NCBI GenBank assembly: GCA_035294145.1 | Contig: DATGLL010000211.1 | Span: 1 to 14,119, forward strand | DNA from: CADDZO01 sp035294145 | GTDB lineage: Bacteria > Chloroflexota > Dormibacteria > Dormibacterales > Dormibacteraceae | Length of the DNA stretch: 14,119 nt | Direction: 5' to 3' | Shown: piece by piece, positions 1 to 6,971 of the stretch | Position numbering within the stretch: position 1 is the first letter of the stretch | Layout of the letters: every line of letters begins with the position of its first letter | Made by a program: the position numbers and the translations under genes | The notes under the pieces: generated by a model | The model's input: only the letters and a program-made list of their open reading frames with translations | Database searches by the model: none | What the model was told of the DNA's origin: nothing

Positions 1-210
1 ACACGCGCCACCTGCCGATCCAGATCGGGACGCTGATCCGCAGAGGACACGCGAGCGGGCGGTCACGCCGGCCGGGGACCGCGCCGGGGCGTCCACCAAG
101 ATCAGGTGACCGACTCGCCGGGCCGGGACGGGGAGCTTGCCCGACTGGAACCAGCGGTAGGCGGTCACGGGGTGGATGCCTTGCTCGCGCGACCACTGCT
201 TCAAGTTCAT
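1..210 (-). pseudogene. tnpA: IS607-family serine recombinase (TnpA), 5' fragment with frame disruption
   Basis: Reading leftward from the ATG at 208-210, the product begins MNLKQWSREQGIHPVTAYRW and continues FQSGKLPVPARRVGHLILVD. This is the N-terminal MerR-like winged-helix DNA-binding domain typical of IS607 transposases. The catalytic domain follows in a different frame: PPARVSSADQRPDLDRQVAR is read at about 62-1, just after an in-frame TGA (63-65). It carries the ARVSS motif with the nucleophilic serine and the conserved ADQRxDLDRQ segment. The gene is therefore split between the HTH and catalytic domains, as well as being cut by the window edge. IS607 enzymes excise and integrate circular elements with little target specificity. 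The homology and domain order are clear. Calling it a pseudogene rests on the frame change; programmed frameshifting is the alternative. Confidence 0.82.
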
Positions 211-223
211 GGAAGTGGATTGT

Positions 224-251
224 AGTGTATAGGCGCGTCAGCTGTTGTCAA
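224..251 (-). promoter_or_regulatory. Sigma-70-type promoter of the left IS607 recombinase
   Basis: On the minus strand a perfect -35 box TTGACA (246-251) is followed after 16 nt by TACACT (224-229) as the -10 box, just upstream of the recombinase ATG at 210. The corresponding region of the right-hand copy (13803-13830) is mutated in both boxes. The assignment rests on sequence match and position only. Confidence 0.5.
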
Positions 252-267
252 CCCCCAGCGGATCCCC

Positions 268-1281
268 TCAGCGGCTGACCCGGAAGTAGACCACGTCCCC
301 ATCGTGGAGACGGTAGTCACGACCCTCCACTCGTAGCCTGCCCATCGCCCGGAGCGCCTCCATCGACCCCGCGGACACCAGCTCCTCGACCGAGGTCACC
401 TCAGCCCGGATGAAGCCCTTCTCGAAGTCAGAGTGGATCACCCCCGCTGCGGCCGGCGCCGGCGTGTCACGCTGGCAAGGCCAGGCTCGGACCTCGGGCT
501 CACCGGCGGTGAAGAAGGTGATCAACCCACCAGCTTCCCAGACGGCCCGGGCCACTGCCTTCAGGCTCGTCTCGGGGATGCCGTAGGTCGCCCGCATCTC
601 CCTCGCATCGGCCGGGTCAAGCTGGCCCAGCTCGAACTCAAGCTGGGCGTCGACGACCAGCATCGGCCAGCCACGGCTGCCCATCCACTCCCGCACCCGC
701 TCGGCCAGGACCCCACCATCGGGAAGGAGATCGTCGCCTATGTTGACGACGACCACCCGAGGCTTGGCCGACACCGGGAACAGCGGCGCCAGGAACCCCG
801 CACTCTGGGCATCCAGCTCTAGCGTGGCGAGGGTGCCACCGGTGTCCAGGTGCTGACGAGCCCGCTCCAACGCCGCCAGCTCCGCCGCCCGCTCCTTACG
901 CCCGGCCCGAACCTCCCGGCTCACCGTCTCCAGCCGTCGCTCCACCGAGGCCAGGTCGGCCACGGCGAGGTCGAGTTCGATCCCCTCCAGGTCCGAGACG
1001 GGATCCCGGTCGGCCCCGAAGCCGCGCACCACCTCCACCACCACGTCGGCCTCCCGAGCGCTGGCGATCCGCTGCGCACGACTGCCGGGCGGGGCATCCA
1101 CCACCCTGACCTGGGCCGGGATCACCCGCCTTGGGCGGATGGCGACAGCAAGGCGATCCAACCTCGGGTCAGGCACGTCAACCATGCCCACCCCATCGCT
1201 GGAGCGACCACCGGTCAGCGCCCGAAAGAGGGTGGTCTTCCCCGAGCCGGGGGGGCCCACGATGGCGACATCGACCGGCAC
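268..1281 (-). CDS. Divergent YchF/OLA1-like P-loop NTPase with TGS domain
   Basis: The protein has 337 residues and starts at GTG (1279-1281), 18 nt after the lysC stop, so it is probably the last gene of the operon. YchF proteins are ribosome-associated ATP/GTPases. The C-terminal TGS part (about residues 255-337) is an excellent match: RAW, then AAGVIHSDFEKGFIRAEV, then the closing DGDVVYFR. The VDVPDPRLDRLA stretch is also typical. The nucleotide-binding part is unusual. The P-loop is GPPGSGKTTLF (residues 9-19) instead of the family's GLPNVGKSTLF. The switch I segment between P-loop and VDVPDPRLD is shortened. The DIAGLVKGAS switch II block is replaced by DAPPGSRAQ. The specificity loop reads VNIGDD rather than NVxE. 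The length is slightly below the usual 360 or so. It is probably a paralogue and not the housekeeping YchF. The family is certain; the activity is not. Confidence 0.85.
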   Translation of the reverse strand: MPVDVAIVGPPGSGKTTLFRALTGGRSSDGVGMVDVPDPRLDRLAVAIRPRRVIPAQVRVVDAPPGSRAQRIASAREADVVVEVVRGFGADRDPVSDLEGIELDLAVADLASVERRLETVSREVRAGRKERAAELAALERARQHLDTGGTLATLELDAQSAGFLAPLFPVSAKPRVVVVNIGDDLLPDGGVLAERVREWMGSRGWPMLVVDAQLEFELGQLDPADAREMRATYGIPETSLKAVARAVWEAGGLITFFTAGEPEVRAWPCQRDTPAPAAAGVIHSDFEKGFIRAEVTSVEELVSAGSMEALRAMGRLRVEGRDYRLHDGDVVYFRVSR

Positions 1282-1299
1282 GATCGGGAGGGCCGTGTC

Positions 1300-1800
1300 C
1301 TATGCGGGGGCCCCGGTCGGGACCTGCTCAAGCTCGAAGGCGGCGTGCAGGGCACGCACCGCCTCCTCGGCGCGCCGCCGATCCACGATGCAGGTGATCC
1401 GGATCTCGGAGGTGCTGATCATCTCGATGTTGATCCCCGCCTCAGCAAGGGTGCGGAACATGCGGGCCGCGATCCCCGGGGTGCCCAACATCCCCGTCCC
1501 CACCAGCGACACCTTGGCCAACCCCCCGGCCTGGCTCACCCCAGCAGCCCCGACCCTGGCCGCCGCCGCCTCGACCAGGGGGAGCGATCGCTGGAGGTCG
1601 TCCTCGGCCACGGTGAAGGTGAGGTCGGTCCGCCCCTCGCTGGAGACGTTCTGGACGATGACGTCCACGGAGATGCCCGCGTCGCTCAGCGGCTCAAAGA
1701 TGGTCGCCGCGATGCCGGGGCGGTCGGGGACGCCCAGCACCGTCACCTTGGCCACGCTCAGGTCGTGAGCGATCCCGCGAACACGCTTGCGATCCTCCAT
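1300..1800 (-). CDS. Possible aspartate kinase beta subunit from an internal start in lysC
   Basis: Codon 245 of lysC is an ATG (1798-1800) preceded by GAGG (1806-1809) with a 5-nt spacer, a good ribosome-binding site inside the gene. The resulting 166-residue product (MEDRKRVRGIAHDLSVAKV...) would contain just the two ACT domains. In Corynebacterium glutamicum and Bacillus the regulatory beta subunit is made from an in-frame internal start at almost the same place (codon about 250) with a similar length. The site and spacing are visible; use of the start is inferred by analogy. Confidence 0.5.
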   Translation of the reverse strand: MEDRKRVRGIAHDLSVAKVTVLGVPDRPGIAATIFEPLSDAGISVDVIVQNVSSEGRTDLTFTVAEDDLQRSLPLVEAAAARVGAAGVSQAGGLAKVSLVGTGMLGTPGIAARMFRTLAEAGINIEMISTSEIRITCIVDRRRAEEAVRALHAAFELEQVPTGAPA

Positions 1801-2532
1801 CGGAACCTCGGAGACGATCATCGTACCTGGCCGACGGTGGAAGCTGGAGCGCACGCAGATGGGGACCCCGTACAGCTGCCCGATCTCCACCGCTCGCGGA
1901 TGCATCACCCTCGCCCCCACCGCAGCCAGCTCCAGGATCTCCTCGTAGGCGATGTGTGACAGGAGGCGAGCCCCCGGCACAACTCGCGGGTCGGCGGTCA
2001 TGATCCCGTCCACATCGGTGTAGATCTCGCACAGATCAGCCTCCAAGGCTGCCGCCAGCGCCACGGCGGTGGTATCCGAGCCCCCCCGCCCCAGGGTGGT
2101 GATCTCCAAGTTCTCGGTCGCCCCCTGGAAACCCGCCACCACCGGCACCTGGCCGTGGCTCAGCGCATCCACGATGCGAGCCGGCCGGATCTCCTTGATC
2201 CGCGCCCGGGAGTGATCCTCGCTGGTCCGCACCCCAGCCTGGGCGCCGGTGAGCGAGATGGCCGGCACCCCCCGATCCTGCAGGCACATGGCGACCAGGG
2301 GGGCGGTGATCGTTTCCCCGTTGGCGACCAGCATGTCCAGCTCCCGCGGTGGCGGCGCCTCGCTCACCCGCCGGGCCAGCTCGATCAGCCGGTCGGTGGT
2401 GTCCCCCATGGCCGAGACCACGGCCACCACTCGATGCCCCGCCGCCAGCGTCTCGGCAATGCGTCGGCAGACGCGCCGGATGCGCGCCGCGCTCCCGACC
2501 GACGTCCCCCCGTACTTCTGGACGATCAGCAT
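1300..2532 (-). CDS. lysC: Aspartate kinase (aspartokinase), alpha subunit
   Basis: This enzyme phosphorylates L-aspartate to aspartyl-4-phosphate, the committed step towards lysine, methionine and threonine. The 410 residues show the N-terminal nucleotide and substrate motif VQKYGGTSVGS (residues 4-14), the kinase motif GRGGSDTTAVALAA (148-161), and YTDVDGIMTADPR (171-183). Two C-terminal ACT domains follow (about 262-340 and 342-405), which in this family bind lysine and/or threonine for feedback inhibition. The length equals that of the alpha-2/beta-2 type known from Corynebacterium and Bacillus. Translation starts at ATG (2530-2532), preceded by AGAGGA about 7 nt upstream. The gene lies 47 nt after thrB in the same direction, so it is probably co-transcribed. 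Feedback specificity cannot be read with confidence. Confidence 0.96.
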   Translation of the reverse strand: MLIVQKYGGTSVGSAARIRRVCRRIAETLAAGHRVVAVVSAMGDTTDRLIELARRVSEAPPPRELDMLVANGETITAPLVAMCLQDRGVPAISLTGAQAGVRTSEDHSRARIKEIRPARIVDALSHGQVPVVAGFQGATENLEITTLGRGGSDTTAVALAAALEADLCEIYTDVDGIMTADPRVVPGARLLSHIAYEEILELAAVGARVMHPRAVEIGQLYGVPICVRSSFHRRPGTMIVSEVPMEDRKRVRGIAHDLSVAKVTVLGVPDRPGIAATIFEPLSDAGISVDVIVQNVSSEGRTDLTFTVAEDDLQRSLPLVEAAAARVGAAGVSQAGGLAKVSLVGTGMLGTPGIAARMFRTLAEAGINIEMISTSEIRITCIVDRRRAEEAVRALHAAFELEQVPTGAPA

Positions 2533-2579
2533 GGTCCGTCCTCTCGAGGGTGCCTCATCTCACCACCTCGTCGACATCC

Positions 2580-3383
2580 CTAGGGCTGAACGTCCAGGCC
2601 CGCGCGCGTCACCTTGGTGACCAACGCGTACCCGTCCTCAGGGCCGGCGGCCTCCATGGCCGTCGCCACTGTGCCTCCCCGCCGTCGCTCGCAGAAGGCG
2701 AACACGCTCGGGCCTGCTCCGGAGATGGCCACCCCCAGGGCGCCAGCGGCCCGGGCCGCGGCCATCACCTCCGATGCCCACGGGTAGAGCGGAAGCCGGT
2801 GGGGCTGGTGCAGCCGGTCCTCAAGGGCCACCTCCAGTCGCGTCCAGTCCCGGTTGTGGAGCACGTGGACCAGGGCCGCCAGCCGTGAGAGGTTGAAGAC
2901 CGCGTCGCCGCGGTCCACACGCCCGGGAAGGACCTCTCGGGCCCGTTCGGTTGGCACCGGGGCCGGGGCCACGAACAACGCCACGTCCAGATCCGGCACC
3001 GGCAAGGCGTACACCTCGTCGCCGACCACCGCCACCACCCCACCCATGACCGCGGCGGCCACGTTGTCATAGTGGCCCTCGGCCCGTCCCGCTTCCCCGA
3101 TCAGGTCCTCCGAGCCGCGGATCGCGGCCGCTGCCACCCGGGCAGCCGCGCTGCTGCCGAGGCCGACCCCGACCGGGATCTCGTTGCGCACCCACCCCCG
3201 TGCGGGCAGCACGGAGAGGGGATTCGGGCTTGCCCGGAGCAGCTCGGCCCCCTCGCCCTCGAACTCCCATTCCGGCTCCTCGGCCTCCTCGACCTCGACC
3301 TCCAGCCAGAGGTCGATGGCCATGGCGAGGACATCGAAGCCCGGACCCAGGTTGGCGATGGAGGCAGGAACCCGGATCCTCAC
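2580..3383 (-). CDS. thrB: Homoserine kinase (GHMP family), short form
   Basis: It converts homoserine to O-phosphohomoserine, the substrate of the neighbouring threonine synthase. The GTG start (3381-3383) overlaps the stop of the GNAT gene as GTGA and gives 267 residues; a longer upstream reading would run through the GNAT gene in another frame and is rejected. Motifs in order: VRIRVPASIANLGPGFDVLA (1-20, motif 1), NEIPVGVGLGSSAAARVAAA (67-86, the GHMP phosphate-binding loop), EGHYDNVAAAVMGG (102-115, where EGHPDN is usual), and VAISGAGPSVFAF (218-230, motif 3). The protein is shorter than the usual 290-320. By comparison with family members recalled from memory, the helix before NEIPVG and the segment between the phosphate loop and EGHYDN look trimmed, and the Pro of EGHPDN is Tyr. 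Function is very likely, given the operon. Confidence 0.92.
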   Translation of the reverse strand: MRIRVPASIANLGPGFDVLAMAIDLWLEVEVEEAEEPEWEFEGEGAELLRASPNPLSVLPARGWVRNEIPVGVGLGSSAAARVAAAAIRGSEDLIGEAGRAEGHYDNVAAAVMGGVVAVVGDEVYALPVPDLDVALFVAPAPVPTERAREVLPGRVDRGDAVFNLSRLAALVHVLHNRDWTRLEVALEDRLHQPHRLPLYPWASEVMAAARAAGALGVAISGAGPSVFAFCERRRGGTVATAMEAAGPEDGYALVTKVTRAGLDVQP

Positions 3384-3889
3384 AGCCTCTTGAAGAGACG
3401 GACGGAGCGCCGACGATAGCCAGCCCGCTCCTCGAAGAACGGCAACGAGAGGGCGCTCTCCGGGTAGGAATCCAAAAGCACCAGCGTGGCCCCGTGGCGG
3501 CGGCCCCACTCCTCGATCGCGTTCATGAGCCGCGTGCCCACCCCCCGGCCGCGGAACCCCTCGCTGACCACCACCGCGTCGATGATCAGCCGGCAGTGGG
3601 CGAGATGTCGGTGGAGCTGATGTCGGGCCGAGTCCAGCGGAGGCTCCAGCCGGCCCACCGCTGAGCCGACCACCCGACCCTCTGCCTCCGCCACCACATG
3701 GTGCACGTCCGGCCGACAGCTCGCCAGCACGCGTTCGAAATGCTCGGACAGCCCCTCCTCGTCGGGGACGTGGAACACGTCGGGGTTGAGCGAGGCGTAG
3801 TAGCGGCCGGCATCCAGCCAGACGCACGCCAGCCCCGCACCATCCCCGGGCCGCGCGGGTCGGACGCTGATGTCCGCCACCCGAACCAT
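3380..3889 (-). CDS. GNAT-family N-acetyltransferase within the threonine operon
   Basis: This is a single-domain GNAT protein of 169 residues, a family that transfers an acyl group from acyl-CoA to amines. The acetyl-CoA-binding motif A is clear: DAVVVSEGFRGRGVGTRLMN (about residues 104-123) with the RGRGVG pyrophosphate loop. It is followed by LVLLDSYPESALSLPFFEERAGY, the family's final strand and the FFEExxGY motif. The ATG at 3887-3889 overlaps the thrC stop (TGATG). A GTG one codon earlier (3890-3892) would overlap as GTGA, so either start may be used. It sits between thrC and thrB with overlaps on both sides, so it is almost certainly translated with them. The substrate is unknown. An amino-acid or pathway-intermediate role is only suggested by position. 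Confidence 0.88.
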   Translation of the reverse strand: MVRVADISVRPARPGDGAGLACVWLDAGRYYASLNPDVFHVPDEEGLSEHFERVLASCRPDVHHVVAEAEGRVVGSAVGRLEPPLDSARHQLHRHLAHCRLIIDAVVVSEGFRGRGVGTRLMNAIEEWGRRHGATLVLLDSYPESALSLPFFEERAGYRRRSVRLFKRL

Positions 3890-4944
3890 CACAACTTCAG
3901 CACCTTGGCCAGCGCTCGCGCGTCGCCGTCCAGCTCGATGGGAGGCTCGACGTTGCCGAGCGCAGCATCCGGATCCTTCAGCCCCGAGCCGGTCAGGACC
4001 ACGACCGAGGTGGAGTCCTTCTCCACCCGCCCCTCGCGGACCAACCGAGCGAGGAGGGCGAGGGGAGCGCAGGAGGCGGGCTCGGCGAAGAGCCCCTCCG
4101 AGGCCGCCAACCAGACCTGAGCCTGCAAGATCTCGGTGTCGGTGACGGCATCGATCAACCCGCCGGACTCGTCCCGGGCGAGGGTAGCCCCCTCCCAGCT
4201 GGCCGGGTTACCGATCCGGATCGCGGAGGCAACCGTCCTGGGACGCTTGAACACCCGCCCTTTCACGATCGGAGCCGCTCCCTCCGCCTGGGCACCCACC
4301 ATCCGCGGCAGCACCCGACACCGACCGGCAGCATGATACTCCTTGAACCCTCGCCAGTAGGCGGTGATGTTGCCCGCGTTCCCGACCGGCAAAACAAGGT
4401 AGTCGGGGGCATCGCCCAGGGCGTCGACGATCTCGAAGGCGGCCGTCTTCTGACCCTCGAGCCGATGCGGGTTGACCGAGTTGACCAGCGCCACCGGGTA
4501 GGAGGCAGCCAGCTCTCGAACCACCTCCAGGGCCCCGTCGAAGTTCCCCCGCAGCGCGACCACCTTCGCCCCGTACATCAGGGCCTGGGAAAGCTTCCCC
4601 ATGGCGATCTCGCCCGCCGGGATCACCACGATGGCCCTGAGCCGCTGACTCGCCGCGTAGGCCGCGGCCGAGGCGGAGGTGTTGCCCGTCGAGGCGCAAA
4701 CCAGGACCCTGGCCCCCTCCTCCATCGCCTTGGCCACAGCCACCACCATGCCCCGGTCCTTGAACGAGCCGGTGGGGTTCAAGCCCTCGTACTTGAAGTA
4801 CAGGCGACGCAGCCCTAGGGCAGGCCCGATGGTACGGCTGGGCAGGAGCGGCGTCGATCCCTCCAGCAGGGTCACCGGCGGGGTGCGCTCGGTGACGGGC
4901 AGCCACTCCCGATAGCGGTCGATGACGCCGAGGCGCTGGCTCAC
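3889..4944 (-). CDS. thrC: Threonine synthase (PLP-dependent)
   Basis: It converts O-phosphohomoserine and water to L-threonine and phosphate. The 351-residue protein is a fold-type II PLP enzyme. The PLP lysine is K62 in KYEGLNPTGSFKDRGM. The substrate/phosphate segment is CASTGNTSASAAAYAA (about 83-98), and the PLP phosphate cradle PVGNAGNITAYW lies in the middle. The TGSGLKDP motif near the C-terminus is characteristic of the family. The length suits the short bacterial/archaeal class without the large N-terminal extension of the E. coli enzyme. The start is GTG (4942-4944); the upstream G-run is only a weak ribosome-binding site. The 123 nt between hom and thrC show no recognisable gene. 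It ends by overlapping the GNAT gene. Confidence 0.96.
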   Translation of the reverse strand: MSQRLGVIDRYREWLPVTERTPPVTLLEGSTPLLPSRTIGPALGLRRLYFKYEGLNPTGSFKDRGMVVAVAKAMEEGARVLVCASTGNTSASAAAYAASQRLRAIVVIPAGEIAMGKLSQALMYGAKVVALRGNFDGALEVVRELAASYPVALVNSVNPHRLEGQKTAAFEIVDALGDAPDYLVLPVGNAGNITAYWRGFKEYHAAGRCRVLPRMVGAQAEGAAPIVKGRVFKRPRTVASAIRIGNPASWEGATLARDESGGLIDAVTDTEILQAQVWLAASEGLFAEPASCAPLALLARLVREGRVEKDSTSVVVLTGSGLKDPDAALGNVEPPIELDGDARALAKVLKL

Positions 4945-5067
4945 CTACGACCGCCCCCACCGAGGTCGGCCAGCCGGGGCCACGGGCTGAGCAGATCGAC
5001 CGGGGAGCTCAGGAGCCGGCCACCCACCTGGATCCCCCTCGCCATCCGGGTGTTCCTCGGCCAAGCC

Positions 5068-6354
5068 TCAGAGGACTCGAAGGAAGGCCTGGACCGAGTG
5101 GACGACGTCGAGCTGCGCGATGCGGACCCGTGTCCGCTGGAGCGCAGCGTCGGGGGACCGATGGGTCGTGACCACGAACTCCGCCGAGACATCGTCCGAC
5201 TCCTTCTGAATCGCGCTTGCGATGCTGACCCCCTCCTCACCGAACACTTGGCAGATGGCGGCCAGCACCCCCGGACGGTCGGCCACCCGGCATCGAAAGT
5301 AGGCACGTGTGCCAACCTCGTCCATCGGCACCACTTGAACCTGGGTGTCGAACTGCGCCGCCGCCCGATGCTGAACCTGACGATGCACCGATCGCGCCAG
5401 GTCGATAAGATCGCCCACGACGCTGGAGGCAGTGGGACGACCGCCAGCTCCAAGCCCTTGGAGCAGCACCTCCCCCACCAGGTCTCCCTCCACGTAGACG
5501 GCGTTGTGGGCGCCTTCCACCACCGCGAGTGGGTGACCATGCGGCACGAGAACGGGGTGGACCCTCGCCTCCACCCGCTCGCCTGCCCGGGCGGCATAGG
5601 CAAGCAGCTTGACCTCGTAGCCGAGCTCGCGCGCGTAGCGAAAGTCGACCGGATCGATGCCCTCGATGCCCTCCCGATAGATCTGGTCGGGATGGATGCG
5701 CGCCCCGAACCCGATCGAGGCCATGATGGCCAGCTTGGAGACGGCGTCGTGGCCGCCGACGTCCTCGCTAGGGTCGGCCTCGGCGTAGCCAGCCGCCTGT
5801 GCCTCGGCCACCGCCTCCTCCAGGCTCAGCCCGGCATCGGCCATGCGGCCCAGCACGTAGTTGGTGGTGCCGTTGATGACCGCCATGATGCGCTGGATGT
5901 CGTTGGCCACCAGGTCCACCTTGAAGGTGCTGATGAGGGGGATGCCACCTCCCACCGCGGCCTCGAAGTAGACGTCGACGTTCATCTCCCCCGCCAGCTC
6001 GAGCAGCTCAGGGCCGTGCCTGGCCATCACCACCTTGTTGGCCGTGACCACATGCTTCCCGGCTCGGATGGCCCGCTCCAAGTAGCTGCGGGCCGGCTCC
6101 TCGCCCCCCGCCAGCTCGACGATCACGTCCAGGCACGGATCTCCCAGCAGGTCCTCGGGATCCGCGGTCAGCATCTCGCGCGGGACCGTCACCGCCCGGG
6201 GCCGGGCGAGGTCGCGGACGAGCACCCGATCCAGCACGAGGTCGACCCCGGCGCGACGGCGCAGGACCTCGCGACGGTTGAGCAGCCGGTCAGCCACCTG
6301 CGAGCCGACCGTGCCCAGGCCGATGAGGCCGATGTGGAGCGCACCCTTGTGCAT
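5068..6354 (-). CDS. hom: Homoserine dehydrogenase with C-terminal ACT domain
   Basis: It reduces aspartate semialdehyde to homoserine with NAD(P)H, the branch point to threonine and methionine. I chose ATG 6352-6354 (MHKGALHIGLIGLGTVGSQV) because the Rossmann motif GLIGLGTVG then lies at residues 9-17 as in the family; the reading frame extends 19 codons further without homologous features. Other motifs are TANKVVMARHG (dinucleotide site), EAAVGGGIPLI, INGTTNYVLGRM, and the catalytic segment DPSEDVGGHDAVSKLAI. The C-terminal part YFRCRVADRPGVLAAICQVF is an ACT domain, giving 428 residues, the usual length for Gram-positive feedback-regulated enzymes. An AGGA lies 11 nt before the start. It is the first recognisable gene of the operon and is preceded by a long non-coding stretch. 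Confidence 0.95.
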   Translation of the reverse strand: MHKGALHIGLIGLGTVGSQVADRLLNRREVLRRRAGVDLVLDRVLVRDLARPRAVTVPREMLTADPEDLLGDPCLDVIVELAGGEEPARSYLERAIRAGKHVVTANKVVMARHGPELLELAGEMNVDVYFEAAVGGGIPLISTFKVDLVANDIQRIMAVINGTTNYVLGRMADAGLSLEEAVAEAQAAGYAEADPSEDVGGHDAVSKLAIMASIGFGARIHPDQIYREGIEGIDPVDFRYARELGYEVKLLAYAARAGERVEARVHPVLVPHGHPLAVVEGAHNAVYVEGDLVGEVLLQGLGAGGRPTASSVVGDLIDLARSVHRQVQHRAAAQFDTQVQVVPMDEVGTRAYFRCRVADRPGVLAAICQVFGEEGVSIASAIQKESDDVSAEFVVTTHRSPDAALQRTRVRIAQLDVVHSVQAFLRVL

Positions 6355-6971
6355 CGCCCATATTGTCCTGGGGCTGGCCGTGCTCCTGCTGGCCGACCGC
6401 TCACCCGGCATGGTCCTGGTCGAGCATCGCCGGCCCCAGAGACCGAGGGGACGAGATCGCCGGGCATGCGGGATCGAGGGAGCGCGCCCCTGCGGGTCGA
6501 GCCCCCCGCATTCCAGGGTAGGCCGGCACCACCGGCCGGGAGCAAGCCATGGGGCAACCGGTCGGGCCGAGGGCAGGGATCGAGGAGGGTGAGCCCGACA
6601 GCGAGGAGTGACGAGGCCGTCTCGGCAACGGCCGGCCTCAGGGTGCGGAGCGTCCTCATCAGGCTATCGTGCGAAGTGGCGCGACGACCTCCCCCTCCCG
6701 AGGCTTGCGCTGCGGGCCCCGCCGGGCTCCTCTCTCCAGGACGGAGAGGCGTCCACCAGATGCCGCCGGGGATGCTTGCTCGAGATGGCGAGAGCGACGC
6801 CTCGCGACTCGTCGGGCACCGCCTCTGTCTCCCGGACCGAGCCTGCCAGAGGCGTCGGGCAACCACAGCCCCCCTCAAAAGATGTGGACCAGCCCGGACA
6901 CCGATCGGAGCGCCAGCGATTCAGCCCTCTGGCCGGGGCCGGGTCGGCCTCGTCCTCCTCCCCTGGAGACC
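6355..6971. other. 617-nt intergenic region upstream of the threonine operon
   Basis: I see no credible gene here. Open frames exist on both strands, as expected at this GC content, but none gives recognisable protein sequence. The minus strand, which would be the hom leader, holds several complementary segments (see the regulatory entry at 6731-6857) and a perfect 6-bp hairpin at 6521-6537 with loop TGGTG. I find no convincing -35/-10 pair on the minus strand and no T-box consensus. Confidence 0.6.
6731..6857 (-). promoter_or_regulatory. Candidate attenuator-like leader with alternative pairings
   Basis: In the minus-strand transcript, segment A (6847-6857, CGACGCCTCTG) can pair with B (6821-6827, CAGAGGC) or with C (6795-6803, GAGGCGTCG, 9 bp). 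C can instead pair with D (6746-6753, GACGCCTC, 8 bp). D's right flank also joins a small hairpin, 6732-6737 with 6743-6748. Such mutually exclusive pairings are the hallmark of attenuators. However, the region is 380-500 nt from hom, no T-run terminator follows, and chance complementarity is common in GC-rich DNA. Confidence 0.25.

Larger units (their letters stand above)
1..255 (-). repeat. Inverted repeat, left copy (IS607 5' end)
   Basis: This segment matches 13800-14036 in inverted orientation at about 80% by eye, with small indels. The match covers the recombinase 5' half and its upstream region, including the shared segment ACAACAGCTGACG, and fades near 255, which probably marks the element's left boundary. 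Two runs are identical: 45-71 with 13966-13992 (27 nt) and 100-122 with 13931-13953 (23 nt). Confidence 0.8.

Noticed and set aside
850..1959. 369-codon plus-strand open frame across the YchF-like gene and lysC
   Set aside because: It is the antisense shadow of two well-identified genes; its composition is low-complexity and without motifs.
3384..3827. Upstream extension of thrB to 415 codons
   Set aside because: The extension runs through the GNAT gene in another frame and has no homology features. The GTG at 3383 with GTGA overlap places motif 1 at the N-terminus, as expected.
6521..6540. TGGTG loop in a GC stem resembling the T-box antiterminator bulge
   Set aside because: It is a simple hairpin loop rather than a side bulge, the consensus TGGNACC is not met, and no Stem I or specifier loop was found.
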